Assembly (NCBI GenBank): GCA_019359035.1
Contig: JAHHIC010000052.1
Coordinates: 62,001 to 126,000 of the forward strand
DNA length: 64,000 bases
Reading direction: 5' to 3'
Source of the DNA: Scytonematopsis contorta HA4267-MV1
GTDB taxonomy: Bacteria; Cyanobacteriota; Cyanobacteriia; Cyanobacteriales; Nostocaceae
Each line of letters begins with the position of its first letter. Within the stretch, counting starts at the first letter, position 1. Shown piece by piece: positions 7,679 to 15,466 of the stretch. The translations under genes and the position numbers were made by a program. The notes below the pieces were generated by a model. The model was not told where the DNA came from. It saw only the letters and a list, made by a program, of their open reading frames with translations, and did no database searches.

Positions 7679-7843
7679 ATAATAGACAGAGCTTTTTTTG
7701 TTTGAAGGTTATTTTTGAACCTTCTATACATATATATAGATATAGCAAAATAGAATTATGCAGCGAAAACAGCATATAACGTCAGTAATTGCTTGTTTAG
7801 GTTGCAATACTGTCATAGCTAATAAACAATACAAATATTTTTC

Positions 7844-8690
7844 ATAGTACTTTACTACCATCAACTGCGGTGGAGTTTCCCAAAGCTACCATCTAAACTG
7901 AAAGTACCAGCTATTTAGCCCCATATATTGGAGTTGCTGTAACCTATGGTAAAACAAGTCACGCCAAATACCGCAGCATCGGTCTTCTATCCCGAAAGCG
8001 ACGGACAACCAATGGCGGATAATACTAAACAATACACCTGGATAGTCACGATAAAAGAAAACCTGGAGATATTATTTAAATCACGGGATGATGTTTTTAT
8101 TGCAGGGGACTTATTTTGGTTTCCGGTTGAAGGAGACCCAGATATCAGACAAGCACCTGATGTATTAGTTGTTTTTGGTAGACCAAAAGGACACAGAGGT
8201 TCTTATAAGCAGTGGTCTGAAAATAACATACCTCCACAAGTAGTGTTTGAAATATTGTCCCCTGGCAATACAACTAAAGAGATGGCCAATAAGTTCTCAT
8301 TTTACCAACGTCACGGAGTGGAAGAATACTATATTTATGACCCAGAAAAAATAACTTTAAAGGGCTGGTTGCGCTCTGAGAATATTTTAAAGCCAATAAA
8401 GGAAATTAATGGTTGGGTCAGTCCACATCTGGGAATAAACTTTCAAATGACACCCGAAACACTGTCAATATATTATCCAGATGGAAGAAAGTTCCTTACA
8501 CCGGTGGAAAATGATGACCTACGCGAACAGGAACGCCGAGAAAAAGAACAAGAACGTCTAGAAAAGGAGCAGGAACGTCGAGAAAAAGAACAGGCACTCC
8601 AAGAACTGGAACAGGAACGTCAACGATATCAAGAGTTACTAGCTCAGTTGCGCGACAGAGGAATAAATTTAGAAGATTTATAAAGGAGAT
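7844..8690 (+). repeat. Direct repeat copy 1 (Uma2 gene plus 100-bp leader)
   Basis: The segment from ATAGTACTTTACTACC through the end of the Uma2 gene recurs at 13851-14676, almost identical in the leader and with few changes in the gene. The copies are in the same orientation about 6 kb apart and bracket the GTPase operon. The similarity starts about 100 bp before the ATG and stops just after the stop codon. Confidence 0.9.
7946..8683 (+). CDS. Uma2 family (DUF820) restriction-endonuclease-like protein, copy 1
   Basis: 245 residues. Uma2 proteins have a PD-(D/E)XK nuclease fold and are hugely expanded in cyanobacteria; their biological role is unclear. Seen here: DIRQAPDVLVVFG (Asp of the active site), VVFEILSPGNT (Glu) and ANKFSFYQRHGVEEYYIYD (Lys and conserved Tyr), then a C-terminal coiled coil of repeated QERREKEQ / QERLEKEQ blocks from about residue 192 and a conserved tail RGINLEDL. 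It is a near-duplicate of 13953-14669, differing mainly in the number of coiled-coil repeats (seven residues longer here). Confidence 0.9.
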   Translation: MVKQVTPNTAASVFYPESDGQPMADNTKQYTWIVTIKENLEILFKSRDDVFIAGDLFWFPVEGDPDIRQAPDVLVVFGRPKGHRGSYKQWSENNIPPQVVFEILSPGNTTKEMANKFSFYQRHGVEEYYIYDPEKITLKGWLRSENILKPIKEINGWVSPHLGINFQMTPETLSIYYPDGRKFLTPVENDDLREQERREKEQERLEKEQERREKEQALQELEQERQRYQELLAQLRDRGINLEDL

Positions 8691-9074
8691 TGAAATCAGT
8701 CAAAAACTATATTTATAAGTGATTCTTAGTTACCGATGTGCCTTATTCCTAATTAAGCAAATAGGAGTAGGATAAGTCGGGTATCATAAAAAACCTTGTG
8801 ACTCAAAAACTGAATTGCGATGACTCGCTTCAGTTGAGTTACAGCAAGCTGAAGCATATTCAGTAATTTATCGGTTTTTTACAGCAGTATGTTAATTATT
8901 TAACAAAGTTGGGAAATATATAACGAGGGATGAGAGAAATAATCCCCACTCTAAATCACAAGCCATGAATAGTGTTGAGATACAGACCAAGCCTACCTAG
9001 GTAGTTCACATGTCATGTATTTATTATTGCTTGTGAGTTTTTCAACTACATGTTAAACGAACTGCTAAAAAAAT
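8684..9074 (+). other. Gene-free leader of the GTPase operon
   Basis: 391 bp with no convincing ORF. An imperfect stem (AACTGAA ... TTCAGTT, ~8808-8835) is the only structure I see. The operon promoter should lie here, but I could not pick a confident -35/-10 pair. Confidence 0.4.
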
Positions 9075-11237
9075 ATGAGTAGGACTGAAAAAATTACCGA
9101 TATTATCGAAAAACGCCGTCCTCTTGCTAAGAAGATTGCTGCTGTTCAGGGAAATTTAGAATCACTGCTTTCTGCAATTGGGCAATTAGAAGCACATCGT
9201 CAAAGACTTATAAATGACACAGATGTCACTGATTTGGACAAATTAGATTTTTTGTCGGTTCAAGAGAATATTCAACAAGAGCATCAGCAACTAGAGATTC
9301 TTGAAAAGCGTTTTTCCCGTCCCACATTAAATATTGGTGTGGTTGGATTAATGGGACAAGGGAAAAGTACGCTCCTCAAAACTTTGAGTGGACTAAGAGA
9401 TAAGGAAATTCCCGCATACGAAGGAAGTGCTTGTACAGCAGTCCGCAGCACTATTGTTAATTATCCAGGTGAAACGACCGCTGAGGTAACGTTACATTCG
9501 GAAAAGTCATTTTTACAAGAAGTTATTTACCCATATTATGAAAAGCTGGGTTTTACAAACAAGCCTTTTAGTTTAAATGATTTTGCTAAATCTCCATTAC
9601 CGCAAATTCAACCGGGAATTGCGACTGATGAGCAAATGTATAAGCATCTGCATGATGATTACTATATAAATATAGCTAAATATAAAGATTTATTGCAACT
9701 AGGTAATCCGCGTCAATTAAGAATTAATCGCGATGAAATTACAGATTATGTAATGCAACGTCGTGATGCACATGGTCAACTAAAAACCTTTAAACATCTT
9801 GCGACTCGTGAAGTGAAAATATTTTGTCAATTTGAAAATCCAGATGTTGGTAATATCGCATTAGTTGATATTCCTGGGTTAGGTGATTCTAAGCTTGGTG
9901 ACGAAGATTTAATGTTGCAGACCTTGGGAGAGGATGTTGATTTTGTTTTATTTATTCGTCGTCCTGACCCACAAAGGTATCAATGGAAGCCTGAAGATAC
10001 TATTTTGTATGATACGGCTGCAAAAGCGTTAAATAATTTATCAAATCGGTCATTTATGATTTTAAATCATAGCCGCAGGATTGATAACTTGAATGCTTGC
10101 CGAGAGATGCAAGGAAATTTAGGAACAATTAAGGTTGTTAAATCGGAAATTGCTGATTGTTCTAATCATGATGAGGCTAACCAAGTTTTTGATTTAGTGC
10201 TTGATTATTTAGTAAGAGAAATTTATAATTTAGATAGAGAATACGCCGCTTCTCGTCAAGAAAAAATTAATCAACTACAAAATGAGATAAGTAAAGAAAT
10301 AAAAAATGCTTGTAATGTGTTTGCAAAAAAAACGCCTAACACTGAAGATTTTGCACTGTTTACAACTAAGTTTAAAAGACTTTGGAGTGACTTGACAAAC
10401 CACCTTAAAGAACTACTTAAAGAACTTAGACAGAAACGAGAAGAAATAGATGTGGATTTTAAAACTTACTTAGAGTCTGCCCTAAAAGCTTGCCGTGAAG
10501 ATACCAAAGTACCTTCAATTAAAGAGATTGAAACAAAGAATAATGAAATGGGTGGTTATGGAAGTGCCTACGAATATTATTTGAATGATATTCGCGCACA
10601 CCTTTCAAAAAATTTTTTATCCTTAGATGAGGGTTTGAAAATTTCTCTTGATAGAGTCAAGTCACAAGTAGCAGATGTATTGATTCAAAAAGGCAGTTTC
10701 GGAAACTTAACGGAAGTAAGAGGAGCCGATTTTATTGCGGTTATAGCTGAGAAAATACCTGATGAACTTATTCCCGGTGAAGCAAGTAAAATAAAATTTG
10801 GTTTCCAAATGCTGGCTGAATTTGTACTATCTTATCGAGGTTTTATACAACACCGTATTCGTCAACATCTTGATGTGCTTACCCCAAATGAAGCAGCTTG
10901 TATAGCACTTCCAAACGTACCAACAGCCGAACAAATTCAGCAGAGCTTAAAAGCAGCTCATGCTGAGGCTATATATAAATGTCAAGAACCTTTAGAAAGT
11001 TTACTTTCTGAACCAAATCAAGCAGCTTTTGCAATCGTTGAAGAGTTTTTTGACCGTATATTTCGTGCTACCGATGCAGAAAATGAATGGCAGATATTCT
11101 TATACGATATACGTTTACAAATTTGGGATGAATTTCAACAGTTGAACGAACAAGCTCAAGTACAACAACAATGGCTCAAGTCTGTCGAGAAAGTTGAAGC
11201 ATTTAGTCAAGCAAATTTAGTGAATTTTTTGAACTGA
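9075..11237 (+). CDS. Dynamin-like large GTPase (paralogue B), first gene of GTPase operon
   Basis: 720 residues. N-terminal helical region (~1-80), P-loop VVGLMGQGKST (~88-98), G3 DIPGLGDSK (~262), G4-like MILNHSRRID (~328), then a long helical C-terminal half. It is homologous throughout to the protein at 4681-6900. It lacks predicted membrane helices. The next gene, a small GTPase, starts 31 bp downstream behind AAGGAT, so they form an operon with 12251-13245. A 15-bp tandem duplication (TTTTGAACTGAAAAA) sits at the stop codon. Likely a membrane- or complex-remodelling GTPase; function in this operon is not known. Confidence 0.87.
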   Translation: MSRTEKITDIIEKRRPLAKKIAAVQGNLESLLSAIGQLEAHRQRLINDTDVTDLDKLDFLSVQENIQQEHQQLEILEKRFSRPTLNIGVVGLMGQGKSTLLKTLSGLRDKEIPAYEGSACTAVRSTIVNYPGETTAEVTLHSEKSFLQEVIYPYYEKLGFTNKPFSLNDFAKSPLPQIQPGIATDEQMYKHLHDDYYINIAKYKDLLQLGNPRQLRINRDEITDYVMQRRDAHGQLKTFKHLATREVKIFCQFENPDVGNIALVDIPGLGDSKLGDEDLMLQTLGEDVDFVLFIRRPDPQRYQWKPEDTILYDTAAKALNNLSNRSFMILNHSRRIDNLNACREMQGNLGTIKVVKSEIADCSNHDEANQVFDLVLDYLVREIYNLDREYAASRQEKINQLQNEISKEIKNACNVFAKKTPNTEDFALFTTKFKRLWSDLTNHLKELLKELRQKREEIDVDFKTYLESALKACREDTKVPSIKEIETKNNEMGGYGSAYEYYLNDIRAHLSKNFLSLDEGLKISLDRVKSQVADVLIQKGSFGNLTEVRGADFIAVIAEKIPDELIPGEASKIKFGFQMLAEFVLSYRGFIQHRIRQHLDVLTPNEAACIALPNVPTAEQIQQSLKAAHAEAIYKCQEPLESLLSEPNQAAFAIVEEFFDRIFRATDAENEWQIFLYDIRLQIWDEFQQLNEQAQVQQQWLKSVEKVEAFSQANLVNFLN

Positions 11238-11268
11238 AAAATTTTGAACTGAAAAATAAGGATATTTC

Positions 11269-12240
11269 ATGAAACAAGAAATTAAGATAGCCATGCTGGG
11301 AGCTAGTGGTGTAGGTAAAACTAGCTTGTTAACAGCTATGTATGAGCAGTTTGCAGAAACAATAGGCAAAACTAATCTACAACTTACTCCAGATTTAGAA
11401 AGTGCAGCAGTTTTACAAGAACGTTTAGGAGAATTAAAAAGTCTTCTAGATAACTTTGAAGCAAAAGGAGGCATTAACGGCTCTAGCAGTGAAAGGTCTT
11501 TTATTTTTGATTTAGGTAAAAAAGGTAGTCAACCATTTCTGACTCTAAACTTTAATGATTTTCCCGGAAATTATCTACAATCAGGAGCCACATCTAACAA
11601 TAAAAAATTTGTCAAAGATTTACTTACAGAGTCTGCCATAATTATTATTGCTATCGACGCACCTGCACTTATGGAAAGAGGTGGGAAATGGCACAATTCA
11701 ATAAATAGACCACAACAAATTGCTAATTTGTTTGAAACTGCTTATCGAGATATAAAATCTCCAAAATTAGTTATTTTAGTGCCAGTTAGATGTGAAACTT
11801 ATTTACGTGATTCAAAAACTGCAAACCTTTTAACTAAGAATATCAAAGAAAAATACTCCCAATTATTAAACTTTCTAAGCTCACCAAGTTTACTTCCTTG
11901 GGTTGTGACTATAGTTACACCTGTTCAAACTGTAGGTAATGTGGTTTTCTCAAATATTGAAGAAGTTGAAGAAACTGCACGATTTTATTTCCGTAAAAGT
12001 AGCCATAATGCTGAATATAGTCCTAAAAATAGCGACCAAATATTACGTTATGTTTTGCGATTTTTATTGAAACTACAAATCCAGCACATAAATAGACAAT
12101 GGGGTATTTTTAGTCCTCTTCGTGAGTTATTAGGATTAAATATTTATTTAAAAGAAGCAGCATTCAAAGCTGCGATTGAATGCAAAACTAATGATGGTTT
12201 TGCAATATTACAAGGTGAAAATTGGTTAACTATAGAATAG
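11269..12240 (+). CDS. TRAFAC-type small GTPase domain protein
   Basis: 323 residues. P-loop GASGVGKTS at residues 11-19; G3-like DFPGNY near residue 98; hydrophobic strand AIIIIAIDAP; then LVILVPVRCE, where a canonical NKxD is missing. The C-terminal third (ILRYVLRFLLKLQ onward) is helical. It resembles the single-domain GTPases found next to dynamin-like or effector genes in predicted conflict systems of filamentous bacteria, but I cannot assign a named family with certainty. It starts 31 bp after dynamin B and ends 10 bp before the next gene, whose Shine-Dalgarno is GGGAG, so co-translation is likely. Confidence 0.75.
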   Translation: MKQEIKIAMLGASGVGKTSLLTAMYEQFAETIGKTNLQLTPDLESAAVLQERLGELKSLLDNFEAKGGINGSSSERSFIFDLGKKGSQPFLTLNFNDFPGNYLQSGATSNNKKFVKDLLTESAIIIIAIDAPALMERGGKWHNSINRPQQIANLFETAYRDIKSPKLVILVPVRCETYLRDSKTANLLTKNIKEKYSQLLNFLSSPSLLPWVVTIVTPVQTVGNVVFSNIEEVEETARFYFRKSSHNAEYSPKNSDQILRYVLRFLLKLQIQHINRQWGIFSPLRELLGLNIYLKEAAFKAAIECKTNDGFAILQGENWLTIE

Positions 12241-12250
12241 GGAGAAAGCT

Positions 12251-12922
12251 ATGGAAGTTTATGTTCAAAGTCGCGGTTATGCTCAAGAACATGATTATTG
12301 CTGGGTTGATGAAAATAGACGTATTGTAGAAGAACCTAGACTAGTAAATAAATTTCAGTATCTGATTCAACGAGAAGTAGAATCATTACTTTTAGCTCGT
12401 GATAAAGAGAGTAATCAGTTGCTTTTGTTACTTACGGGCATTAAGTCAGAAAAACGTAAAGATTTTCAAAACCGTACCATTCAAATCTCTGTCGCATGGC
12501 TCTGCGAATCTTCTAAAAACAATGAACAAATTTTATCTAGCCTTGCTATTAGTTTTTTAGAGAGAGAACTAATTAGTAAAATAGATTTTGCAGTTAATGA
12601 AGGAGCATACGAGGAAGGGGAAAACTATGGTTTTAGATTTTCATTTAATAAGCCTAATCAGTTATGTAATTATGACTCAAACAGTAATAAAAAAGGAGAA
12701 TTAGCCGAAGGAATAAATAATATTTCTGAAAGCTATAAGATAGATTTAATTGAGGAATTGAAAAGTAAACTACTTCCAACACGAGATGGAGTATTAGTTG
12801 TAGTTACAGGGATTAAATCAAAATCCGCGTTACAAGCTAAAGTTTGGCGAGGGTTAGCAAAATTAGTTGATGATAATCCCAGTTTTGATAATAACGCTCA
12901 AACTATTGCAAAAAAAAACTAG
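12251..12922 (+). CDS. Unknown protein of the GTPase operon, ending at a slippery A-run
   Basis: 223 residues in frame 0. It begins MEVYVQSRGYAQEHDYCW and has two similar blocks, each with hydrophobic core and a TGIKS motif (LLLLLTGIKSEKRKDF near residue 60 and VLVVVTGIKSKSALQAK near residue 185). This suggests an internal duplication of one alpha/beta module. No known domain recognised. The stop TAG follows GCA AAA AAA AAC; the -1 frame from there is open for 108 more codons, encoding a transmembrane helix and coiled coil. The full product may therefore be a ~331-residue membrane protein. Third gene of the GTPase operon, 10 bp after the small GTPase. Confidence 0.7.
   Translation: MEVYVQSRGYAQEHDYCWVDENRRIVEEPRLVNKFQYLIQREVESLLLARDKESNQLLLLLTGIKSEKRKDFQNRTIQISVAWLCESSKNNEQILSSLAISFLERELISKIDFAVNEGAYEEGENYGFRFSFNKPNQLCNYDSNSNKKGELAEGINNISESYKIDLIEELKSKLLPTRDGVLVVVTGIKSKSALQAKVWRGLAKLVDDNPSFDNNAQTIAKKN
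12913..12919 (+). other. Slippery heptamer A AAA AAC, candidate -1 frameshift site
   Basis: Codons in frame 0 are GCA AAA AAA AAC TAG. The heptamer A AAA AAC fits the X XXY YYZ rule exactly and sits directly before the stop. The A run is nine long, so transcriptional slippage is an equal possibility, as is a real one-base deletion or a sequencing homopolymer error. No obvious downstream stem-loop or upstream Shine-Dalgarno stimulator was seen. Confidence 0.5.
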
Positions 12923-13245
12923 ATGATGTTAAAAAATTACCCTACACAATTCAGGCATTGATTAATGAACCTGTAAAATATTTTCTTTATCTTCTACTTG
13001 TTGTATCTTTAATGATAAATGTTTACTTGTACCGCGAATTGTCACAAAACAATCAAAATAATCAGAAAATAGAAAAGATAAAAATTGATTTGCTAGAAGA
13101 AAAAAATAAAACGGATAAGCTAATTAAAGAATTACAAGATACCAGTCAAAAAATAGGTCTAACTTTACAAGAATTAAACGCTTTATCTTCTGTTCGTTCA
13201 CAGCATACATTTTTTAAATATAGGTTTACTCGAAGCTCCCCTTAA
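12919..13245 (+). CDS. Membrane-anchor/coiled-coil extension in the -1 frame
   Basis: 108 codons from the slip site, opening LDDVKKLPYTIQALINEPVK. A hydrophobic helix follows (YFLYLLLVVSLMINVYLY, about 18 residues), then a charged coiled coil (IEKIKIDLLEEKNKTDKLIK) of ~50 residues. A TTG at 12958 could start a free 95-residue protein, but it has no Shine-Dalgarno and would discard the well-formed LPYTIQALINEPVK segment. I favour expression as a fusion with 12251-12922. The last residues (HTFFKYRFTRSSP) look like read-out into unrelated sequence. Confidence 0.5.
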   Translation, partial: LDDVKKLPYTIQALINEPVKYFLYLLLVVSLMINVYLYRELSQNNQNNQKIEKIKIDLLEEKNKTDKLIKELQDTSQKIGLTLQELNALSSVRSQHTFFKYRFTRSSP

Positions 13246-13395
13246 CCTAACCATTTTATAGTCTTTTTGAACCACCATTCGGGTGCAATCAGGTATTGAC
13301 TGCGAAGCAGTGGTCTTGCAATATCCCGTATTAAAATCACCCCAAGACACCTGTATCTGCTTGACAAGGGCTAATACTTGAATTGACCAAATCGC

Positions 13396-13590
13396 TTAAA
13401 AACTGTTGGCTAATTTTAGCTCTCGCTGACGACGAGCCAAAGCACTTTCTACCTCAACCGAGGTTATTCGGGCAACGATTAGCAAATTATTGGCAGATTC
13501 AGCAGTTAAAGATTGAATCCAATCAGTTCCTATTTCTGAAACATAACGTTTAAGTAATGCGCTGCTATCTAAAAAGTATACGTTTACCAC
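13396..13590 (-). pseudogene. Truncated PIN-domain toxin (VapC-like)
   Basis: 64 residues, GTG start overlapping the end of the antitoxin-like gene. It begins VNVYFLDSSALLKRYVSE, where the Asp of LDSSALLK is the first metal ligand of PIN ribonucleases, and continues ITSVEVESALARRQRE (the conserved Glu). PIN toxins are usually ~130-140 residues; here the frame stops halfway, and the last two acidic residues of the active site are missing. The DNA 3' of the stop does not continue the domain in another frame. Probably inactive remnant. Confidence 0.75.
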
Positions 13591-13823
13591 TCACCTCTAT
13601 CCTCAATAATTGTCTCCGAAATTGGTTGATTAACAAAATCAATAGACTGTGCGATAGCAGCCACATCAGCGTCAGAAATTATTTCTATATCAGATGTTGT
13701 GGGGGATGTTAGTAAACCAGACTCATATAAAGGCTGAAGTAGTAGAAGAAGTTCAGTCGTGTTTTTGTTGCGAAATAAGCACTTATTATACATCGCAAAG
13801 GGTGAAGCTTTGAATTCTGGCAC
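13584..13823 (-). CDS. Antitoxin-like small protein paired with the PIN fragment
   Basis: 79 residues. It overlaps the PIN gene by 7 nt (GAGTGGTAA contains the GTG start), the arrangement of type II toxin-antitoxin pairs. The C-terminal half is acidic (IEIISDADVAAIAQSIDFVN and ETIIEDRGEW), as in toxin-wrapping tails. No clear DNA-binding motif is visible in the N-terminal half, and the real start may be internal. The partner is truncated, so the pair is probably decaying. Confidence 0.5.
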   Translation of the reverse strand: MPEFKASPFAMYNKCLFRNKNTTELLLLLQPLYESGLLTSPTTSDIEIISDADVAAIAQSIDFVNQPISETIIEDRGEW

Positions 13824-13850
13824 AGTTAGTACTTAAAAAGCAAACTCCTT

Positions 13851-14676
13851 ATAGTACTTTACTACCATCAACTGCGGTGGAGTTTCCCAAAGCTACCATC
13901 TAAACTGAAAGTACCAGCCATTTAGCCCCATGTATTGGAGTTGCTGTAACCTATGGTAAAACAAGTCACGCCAAATATCGCAGCATCGGTCTTCTACCCC
14001 GAAAGCGACGGACAACCAATGGCGGATAATACTAAACAATACACCTGGATAGTCACCATTAAAGAAAACCTGGAGATATTATTTAAATCACGAGATGATG
14101 TGTTTATTGCCGGAGATTTATTTTGGTTTCCGGTAGAAGGAGACCCAGATATCAGACAAGCACCTGATGTATTAGTTGTTTTTGGTAGATCAAAAGGACA
14201 TAGAGGTTCTTATAAGCAATGGGAAGAAAATAATATTCCCCCACAAGTGGTGTTTGAAATATTATCTCCTGGTAATACAGCTAAAGAGATGGCCAATAAG
14301 TTCTCATTTTACCAACGTCACGGAGTGGAAGAATACTATATTTATGACCCAGAAAAAATAACTTTAAAGGGCTGGTTGTGCTCTGAGAATACTTTAAACC
14401 CAATAAAAGAAATTAATGGTTGGGTTAGTCCACATCTGGGAATAAGCTTTCAACTGACACCCGAAACACTGTCAATATATTATCCAGATGGAAGAAAGTT
14501 CCTTACACCTTTGGAAAATGATGACCTACGCGAACGGGAGCATCGAGAAAAAGAACAAGCACTTCAAGAACTCGAACTCGAACGTCAACGAGCAGAAGAG
14601 GAACGTCAACGATATCAACAGTTACTAGCTCAGTTGCACCAGAGGGGAATAAATTTAGAAGATTTATAAAGAAGAC
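13851..14676 (+). repeat. Direct repeat copy 2 (Uma2 gene plus 100-bp leader)
   Basis: Second copy of the segment at 7844-8690, same orientation. The leader differs by only a few bases; the main length difference (21 bp) is in the coiled-coil coding repeats. Confidence 0.9.
13953..14669 (+). CDS. Uma2 family (DUF820) restriction-endonuclease-like protein, copy 2
   Basis: 238 residues, nearly identical to the protein at 7946-8683. Active-site positions are kept: QAPDVLVVFG, VVFEILSPGNT and ANKFSFYQRHGVEEYYIYD. Changes cluster in the C-terminal coiled coil (RQRAEEERQRYQQLLAQL) and at scattered conservative positions, consistent with a recent duplication under little divergence. The same leader precedes both genes, so they are probably regulated alike. 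Confidence 0.9.
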   Translation: MVKQVTPNIAASVFYPESDGQPMADNTKQYTWIVTIKENLEILFKSRDDVFIAGDLFWFPVEGDPDIRQAPDVLVVFGRSKGHRGSYKQWEENNIPPQVVFEILSPGNTAKEMANKFSFYQRHGVEEYYIYDPEKITLKGWLCSENTLNPIKEINGWVSPHLGISFQLTPETLSIYYPDGRKFLTPLENDDLREREHREKEQALQELELERQRAEEERQRYQQLLAQLHQRGINLEDL

Positions 14677-14720
14677 TCCCAAAATAAACTCTACCTTATT
14701 GTGGGGTGGGCATCCTTGCC

Positions 14721-14946
14721 ATTAGTGTCAAGTTAAGCTAAAACTTACTGCGTCAATAAGCATTTATGCTTAAAAATTCGGTTTTAAAGGGACAAAAAAC
14801 GAACTTTTTCAGGGACTATTAATGCTTTGTTTATCAGCATCACTCCCAGCTTGCGTATAAAAGTCAGAAAAAAGTTTACCTTTATACTTCGTTCCTCACA
14901 AAACCTATCGTTGACAAATGGTTTTTAACCTTAAGTTGACACTAAT
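14721..14946. mobile_element. 226-bp MITE with 12-bp target duplication
   Basis: Imperfect terminal inverted repeats: left end ATTAGTGTCAAGTTAAG, right end (reverse complement) ATTAGTGTCAACTTAAG, with further matches inward. It is flanked by perfect 12-bp direct repeats GGCATCCTTGCC (14709-14720 and 14947-14958). No ORF inside. The pre-insertion sequence GTGGGGTGGGCATCCTTGCCCGCC is itself a genomic repeat that also occurs at 62306. Duplications of 10-12 bp are usual for IS4-superfamily transposases, so a parent element of that type is likely (inference). Confidence 0.8.
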
Positions 14947-14980
14947 GGCATCCTTGCCCGCCCTCGCCTCAATAAAATAA

Positions 14981-15466
14981 TTTATTAGGAGTAAAGTTAT
15001 CGTTTTTGATGAAAATTTAGAAATTATAGAAATTGTAGAGCAGTATATTGTAGACCTGGCAACCTTTGTTGGAAGCGGTTGCGAATGGAAAAGTAGTGGT
15101 GCAGAACCTCAGTGGGATAATCCTAAATCAACAAAAGCTTACGACCATATTGAGCGTCATCATAGACCAAAACTTAAACCAAGTCAGTTAAGGGGGAGAA
15201 TGGCAAAAACTAATAAACCCCAAGGACAGTGGTTAAATGCTCAGGACTGGGTAAAAACTGAAAAAGTAACACCTAAACACCAGGGAATATACATAATAGA
15301 TTTTAAACGGCCTGTAGGTCGAATTTATTACCCAGATGGAACCATAAGGGAAAATGTTACCCGTGTAGTAACTCAAAGAAATGAAGATGGTACGCTAAAC
15401 TTTGGGTATCCGGTCTCAGACAGCTTTGTTCTTTCATCCTTAAACAGGAGTAACCAAAGTGAATAA
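14981..15466 (+). CDS. Candidate orphan toxin domain (polymorphic-toxin-like), unclear start
   Basis: Open frame of about 155 residues when read from just after the TAA at 14978-14980. AGGAG (14987-14991) precedes the ATC codon at 14999 and no ATG/GTG/TTG stands at the proper distance; the first ATG is internal at 15200. Upstream of that ATG the frame is clearly coding-like (CEWKSSGAEPQWDNPKST, then KAYDHIERHHRPKLKPSQ). The conserved-looking core DHIERHH, PQGQWLNAQDWV, IDFKRPVGRIYYPDG suggests the C-terminal effector module of a polymorphic toxin detached from its N-terminal part. It overlaps the next gene by 8 nt, as toxin and immunity genes often do. No named family assigned; activity unknown. 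Confidence 0.5.
   Translation, partial: FIRSKVIVFDENLEIIEIVEQYIVDLATFVGSGCEWKSSGAEPQWDNPKSTKAYDHIERHHRPKLKPSQLRGRMAKTNKPQGQWLNAQDWVKTEKVTPKHQGIYIIDFKRPVGRIYYPDGTIRENVTRVVTQRNEDGTLNFGYPVSDSFVLSSLNRSNQSE

Noticed and set aside
7533-7775. Minus-strand ORF of 80 codons
   Set aside because: It overlaps the candidate promoter, hairpin and terminator; no Shine-Dalgarno, and composition is not coding-like.
12958-13245. Separate 95-codon gene starting at TTG
   Set aside because: No ribosome-binding site, and the frame upstream of the TTG is coding-like back to the slip site; a fusion fits better, though not proven.
15200-15466. Independent 88-codon gene starting at the internal ATG
   Set aside because: The frame is coding-like well before this ATG (KAYDHIERHH and CEWKSSG), so the ATG is probably internal.
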